Assembly: GCA_035526825.1 (NCBI GenBank) | Contig: DATLBT010000100.1 | Location: 1 to 17,499 of the forward strand | DNA from: JACPFV01 sp035526825 | Lineage (GTDB): Bacteria; Pseudomonadota; Gammaproteobacteria; Nevskiales; Nevskiaceae | Direction: 5' to 3' | DNA: 17,499 nt | Shown here: positions 15,107-17,499 of the stretch, in pieces | Layout of the letters: each line of letters begins with the position of its first letter | Numbering within the stretch: the first letter of the stretch is position 1 | The notes under the pieces: model-generated | Databases searched by the model: none | Told to the model about the DNA's origin: nothing | What the model saw: the letters and a program-made list of their open reading frames with translations, nothing else | Position numbers and translations under genes: made by a program

Positions 15107-15115
15107 TGGTATAAA
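15107..15115 (+). promoter_or_regulatory. Extended -10 promoter candidate for rpsB-tsf
   Basis: TGGTATAAA reads as an extended -10 (TGn followed by TATAAA at 15110-15115) and is followed by GCGCGCCGCC, a GC-rich discriminator typical of growth-rate-controlled translation genes. The -35 zone is inside the C-rich heptamer array with no recognisable hexamer, which an extended -10 can tolerate. The predicted leader is about 120 nt. Confidence 0.5.
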
Positions 15116-15141
15116 GCGCGCCGCCGTAAGGCAATGAAGCA

Positions 15142-15239
15142 ACGGGATTTTTCGTAATTTTGCGAAACGCCCCGTAAATCCATCCGCATCCCCCTTGGGT
15201 GAATCTGTGCAAGGGATGCGGTCAGCCCAACCCAAGGAG
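15142..15239 (+). promoter_or_regulatory. Structured rpsB leader, candidate S2 autoregulation element
   Basis: Hairpin 1 pairs ACGGG (15142-15146) with CCCGT (15171-15175) and TTTCG (15150-15154) with CGAAA (15163-15167). Hairpin 2 pairs 15184-15197 (CCGCATCCCCCTTG) with 15210-15221 (CAAGGGATGCGG): 12 bp with two bulged C. CCTTGGGT (15193-15200) is also exactly complementary to ACCCAAGG (15230-15237), which includes the ribosome binding site AAGGAG 6 nt before the ATG. The two pairings exclude each other. In E. coli, S2 represses rpsB-tsf through its leader; equivalence here is inferred. Confidence 0.5.
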
Positions 15240-15245
15240 TAATTC

Positions 15246-16100
15246 ATGGCTACTGTCACCATGCGCGAGCTGCTGGAAGCCGGCGCTCATTTCGGTCACC
15301 GCACGCGGTACTGGAACCCGAAGATGGAGTCCTACATCTTCGGCGCGCGCAACAAGATCCACATCATCAACCTCGAGCAGACGCTGCCGCTGCTGAAAGA
15401 GGCGTGCAACTTCACCGGCCGCCTGGCCGGCAACGGCGGCAAGGTCCTGTTCGTCGGCACCAAGCGCGCCGCCCGCGACGCGGTCGAGACCGAGGCGCAG
15501 CGTTGCGGCATGCCGTACGTGAGCCAGCGCTGGCTTGGCGGCACGCTGACCAACTTCAAGACCATCAAGGGCTCGATCAAGCGCCTGACCGAGATGGAGA
15601 AGTCGGTCGAGGACGGCACCATCAACCGCCTGACCAAGAAAGAGCAGCTCGGCGTCCAGCGCGAGATCGCCAAGCTCACGCGCTCGCTCGGCGGCATCAA
15701 GGAGATGCAGTCGCTGCCGGACTGCCTGTTCGTCATCGACGTCGGCTACGAGAAGATCGCCGTGTCCGAGGCGCGCAAGCTCGGCATCCCGGTCGTCGCC
15801 GTGGTCGATACCAACAACAGCCCCGAAGGCGTCGACGTCGTCATTCCCGGCAACGATGACGCCACGCGCGCGATCAAGGCCTACGCCCAGTCGATCGCCG
15901 AGGCCATCATCGAGGCCAAGGGCGCCAACACCGTCGCATCGCGCGACGAGTTCGTCGAGGTCGACGAGTCCAAGGCTGCCGCCAAGCCGCGCGGCCGCCC
16001 GGGCAAGGCTGCCGTGGCACCCAAGAAGGAAACCAAGGTCGAAACCAAGCCTCGCCGCAAGCTCGAGGACAAGGACGCCGAGGGCAAGGACAAGGAATGA
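15246..16100 (+). CDS. rpsB: 30S ribosomal protein S2
   Basis: The 284-aa protein begins MATVTMRELLEAGAHFGHRT and contains RYWNPKMESYIFGARNKIHI, VGTKRAARDAV, QRWLGGTLTNFKTI and VVAVVDTNNSPEGVDVVIPGNDDA, the full S2 signature. S2 binds the 16S rRNA head/body junction late in 30S assembly and is needed for S1 binding. The start has AAGGAG 6 nt upstream. It is longer than E. coli S2 (241 aa) because of a C-terminal tail from about residue 237. The tail is very rich in Lys, Arg, Ala, Pro and Glu (KAAAKPRGRPGKAAVAPKKE and onward) and is probably disordered. Its stop overlaps the tsf start by 4 bp. Leader structures suggest autogenous control. Confidence 0.98.
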   Translation: MATVTMRELLEAGAHFGHRTRYWNPKMESYIFGARNKIHIINLEQTLPLLKEACNFTGRLAGNGGKVLFVGTKRAARDAVETEAQRCGMPYVSQRWLGGTLTNFKTIKGSIKRLTEMEKSVEDGTINRLTKKEQLGVQREIAKLTRSLGGIKEMQSLPDCLFVIDVGYEKIAVSEARKLGIPVVAVVDTNNSPEGVDVVIPGNDDATRAIKAYAQSIAEAIIEAKGANTVASRDEFVEVDESKAAAKPRGRPGKAAVAPKKETKVETKPRRKLEDKDAEGKDKE

Positions 16101-16978
16101 GCATCACCGCTGAGCAGGTCAAGGAACTCCGCGAGCTCACCGGCGCGGGAATGATGGATTGCCGCAAGGCGCTCGCTGCCACCAATGGCGACATCAAGGC
16201 CGCCATCGAGAAGCTGCGCATGGAAGGCCAGGCCAAGGCAGTCAAGAAGGCCGGCCGCACCGCCGCGGACGGCACCATCGCCGTCGCGGTGGGCAGTGAT
16301 GCGCTGGCGATCGTCGAGTTGAACTGCGAGACCGACTTCGTCGCCAAGGGCGCCGACTTCCAGGGTTTCGCGGCGGCCGCGGCGAAGGCTGCGCTCGAAA
16401 CGCGTCCATCGTCGATCGAGCAGCTGGCCTCGGCCAAGGCTGGCGCACAGACGCTCGAGGAAATCCGCAAGACGATGGTCGCCAAGATCGGCGAGAACAT
16501 CACGCTGCGGCGCTTCGAGGTGGTGAAAGGCGCGGGCGGTGTGCTGGCGCAGTACATCCATGCGGGAAGCCGCATCGGCGTCGTCGTGGCGCTGAGCAAG
16601 GGCGATGCCGAGCTCGGCAAGGACATCGCCATGCACGTGGCCGCGCAGCGTCCGCAGTACCTCAAGGCCGACGAAGTGCCGGCCGAGGCGCAGGACAGCG
16701 AACGCAAGGTCATCGAAGCGCAGATCGCCGACCAGGCCAAGGGCAAGCCGCCCGAGATCGTCAAGAAGATGGTCGACGGCAAGCTGCGCAAGTTCCTCGG
16801 CGAGATCACGCTGCTCGGTCAGGGCTTCGTCAAGGACCCGGACCAGACCGTCGAGCAGGTGCTGGCGGCCCGCGGCGGACAAGTCGCGAGCTTCGTGCGT
16901 TTCGAAGTTGGCGAAGGCATCGAGAAGCAGGGCGGGGACTTCGCGGCCGACGTGGCCGCGATGATCAAGCCGCATTGA
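16097..16978 (+). CDS. tsf: Elongation factor Ts
   Basis: This 293-aa guanine-nucleotide exchange factor recharges EF-Tu by displacing GDP. The N-terminal UBA-like module carries ELTGAGMMDCRKALAATNGD. The core subdomain carries the signature ELNCETDFVAKGADF (near residue 80) and then the coiled-coil and C-terminal modules (GKPPEIVKKMVDGKLRKFLG, SFVRFEVGEGIEK). Length and order match the family. The ATG is inside the last codons of rpsB (ATGA overlap), so translation is probably coupled to S2; in E. coli these genes are separated by an untranslated gap. It is followed immediately by an inverted-repeat terminator. Confidence 0.98.
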   Translation: MSITAEQVKELRELTGAGMMDCRKALAATNGDIKAAIEKLRMEGQAKAVKKAGRTAADGTIAVAVGSDALAIVELNCETDFVAKGADFQGFAAAAAKAALETRPSSIEQLASAKAGAQTLEEIRKTMVAKIGENITLRRFEVVKGAGGVLAQYIHAGSRIGVVVALSKGDAELGKDIAMHVAAQRPQYLKADEVPAEAQDSERKVIEAQIADQAKGKPPEIVKKMVDGKLRKFLGEITLLGQGFVKDPDQTVEQVLAARGGQVASFVRFEVGEGIEKQGGDFAADVAAMIKPH

Positions 16979-17059
16979 AAATGGGGACGCACACCATTTT
17001 CTGAGAGCGCGTAAGCCAAGTCAGCCCGCTTGGTAGAAAATGGTGTGCGTCCCTTTTTT
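16979..17059 (+). terminator. Repeat-derived intrinsic terminator between tsf and pyrH
   Basis: The arm GGGACGCACACCATTTTCT (16984-17002) is perfectly complementary over 19 bp to 17035-17053, and T6 (17054-17059) follows, giving textbook intrinsic-terminator form. The 32-nt loop holds an inner hairpin, CCAAG (17016-17020) with CTTGG (17029-17033). The GGGGACGCACACCATTTT / AAAATGGTGTGCGTCCC sequence resembles a widespread dispersed palindrome often seen near IS200-like/REP-associated transposase genes; that link is from recall. No transposase is in this window. Confidence 0.75.
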
Positions 17060-17074
17060 CGCAGGAGGTGAGCG

Positions 17075-17499
17075 GTGCCCAGCAAGCCGGCGTACAAGCG
17101 CATCCTCCTGAAGCTGTCGGGCGAGGCCCTGATGGGCCCGCTCGACTACGGCATCGCGCCGGATGTCATGACGCGTCTGGCGCAGGACATCCAGGACGTC
17201 GTGAAGCTCGGCGTGCAGGTGGCGGTCGTGGTCGGCGGCGGCAACATCTTCCGCGGCGAGGGCCTGGCCCGCGCCGGCACCGCCCGGGTCACCGGCGACC
17301 AGAGGGGCATGCTGGCCACCGTGCTCAACGCGCTGGCCATCCAGGATGCGATGCAGCGCATCGGCCTCGGCGCACGGGTGCAGTCGGCGATCCGCATCAA
17401 CGAGGTCTGCGAGGATTTCATCCGGCTCCAGGCCATCCGCCACCTCGAGAAAGGCCGCGTCGTGATCTTCGCCGCCGGCACCGGCAATCCCTTCTTCAC
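17075..17499 (+). CDS. pyrH: UMP kinase, N-terminal part (cut by window edge)
   Basis: The frame is open from GTG 17075 to the right edge (141 codons), so the gene continues outside. UMP kinase phosphorylates UMP to UDP as a hexamer under GTP/UTP control. Visible family blocks are YKRILLKLSGEALMG (phosphate-binding Lys, residues 7-21), VAVVVGGGNIFRG (uridylate kinase signature), ARVTGDQRGMLATVLNALAI (Asp/Gly/Met UMP-binding segment) and VIFAAGTGNPFFT at the cut end. GTG is chosen because AGGAGG (17063-17068) sits 6 nt upstream and the N-terminus aligns with other PyrH proteins. It follows rpsB-tsf as usual, but a strong terminator-like repeat lies 15 bp upstream of the start, and I see no clear promoter between. 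Confidence 0.95.
   Translation, partial: MPSKPAYKRILLKLSGEALMGPLDYGIAPDVMTRLAQDIQDVVKLGVQVAVVVGGGNIFRGEGLARAGTARVTGDQRGMLATVLNALAIQDAMQRIGLGARVQSAIRINEVCEDFIRLQAIRHLEKGRVVIFAAGTGNPFF

Overview
The window is about 17.5 kb of GC-rich, gene-dense chromosome from a gammaproteobacterium. The best fit is the Xanthomonadales/Lysobacterales side. Grounds for this are the map-glnD-dapD-dapE block divergent from rpsB-tsf-pyrH, a class I fructose-bisphosphate aldolase, GGGATTA-type heptamer arrays, and TGTGGGAG...CTCCCACA palindromes between genes. The placement is an inference from recalled gene order and repeat style, not from a search.

Layout. (1) 1-4141, minus strand: a type IV pilus minor-pilin operon, transcribed pilE > fimT/gspH-like > pilV > pilW > pilX > pilY1. 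pilY1 runs off the left edge. Most junctions overlap by a few bases. Upstream on the same strand is a small secreted DUF4124 protein (4311-4742). (2) 4808-6413: tRNA-Thr(CGT) with a hairpin terminator, UDP-glucose 6-dehydrogenase, then tRNA-Ser(TGA) on the opposite strand. (3) 6521-8390, plus strand: class I fructose-bisphosphate aldolase and a short-chain dehydrogenase. (4) 8511-15007, minus strand: a five-gene run map > glnD > dapD > dapE > YheT-type alpha/beta hydrolase. It covers N-terminal Met removal, nitrogen signalling and the succinylase branch of lysine/diaminopimelate synthesis. (5) 15246 to the right edge, plus strand: rpsB-tsf-pyrH (ribosomal protein S2, EF-Ts, UMP kinase), with pyrH cut by the window end.

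Most genes are ordinary housekeeping genes. No new multi-gene system (defence, CRISPR, biosynthetic cluster or mobile island) is visible. The unusual content lies between genes. At least five different palindromic or tandem repeat families sit at gene junctions, and several appear to have taken on local jobs. A 19-bp perfect stem plus T6 lies between tsf and pyrH and looks like a repeat-derived terminator. A 30-bp imperfect inverted repeat fills the whole dapD-dapE gap and contains a candidate dapE start codon. Two copies of a palindrome with a GTGAGGGG tail sit just ahead of ugd and the SDR gene. A G-rich heptamer array abuts the map start codon, with a C-rich complementary array overlapping the -35 zone of rpsB. 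The rpsB leader has two strong hairpins and an 8-bp alternative pairing that would bury its ribosome binding site, a candidate S2-responsive switch.

Two genes that run off the window edges (pilY1 at the left, pyrH at the right) are real and are annotated as partial. No gene-free stretch exceeds 300 bases. The longest is the 238-bp map-rpsB intergenic region, whose contents are itemised.
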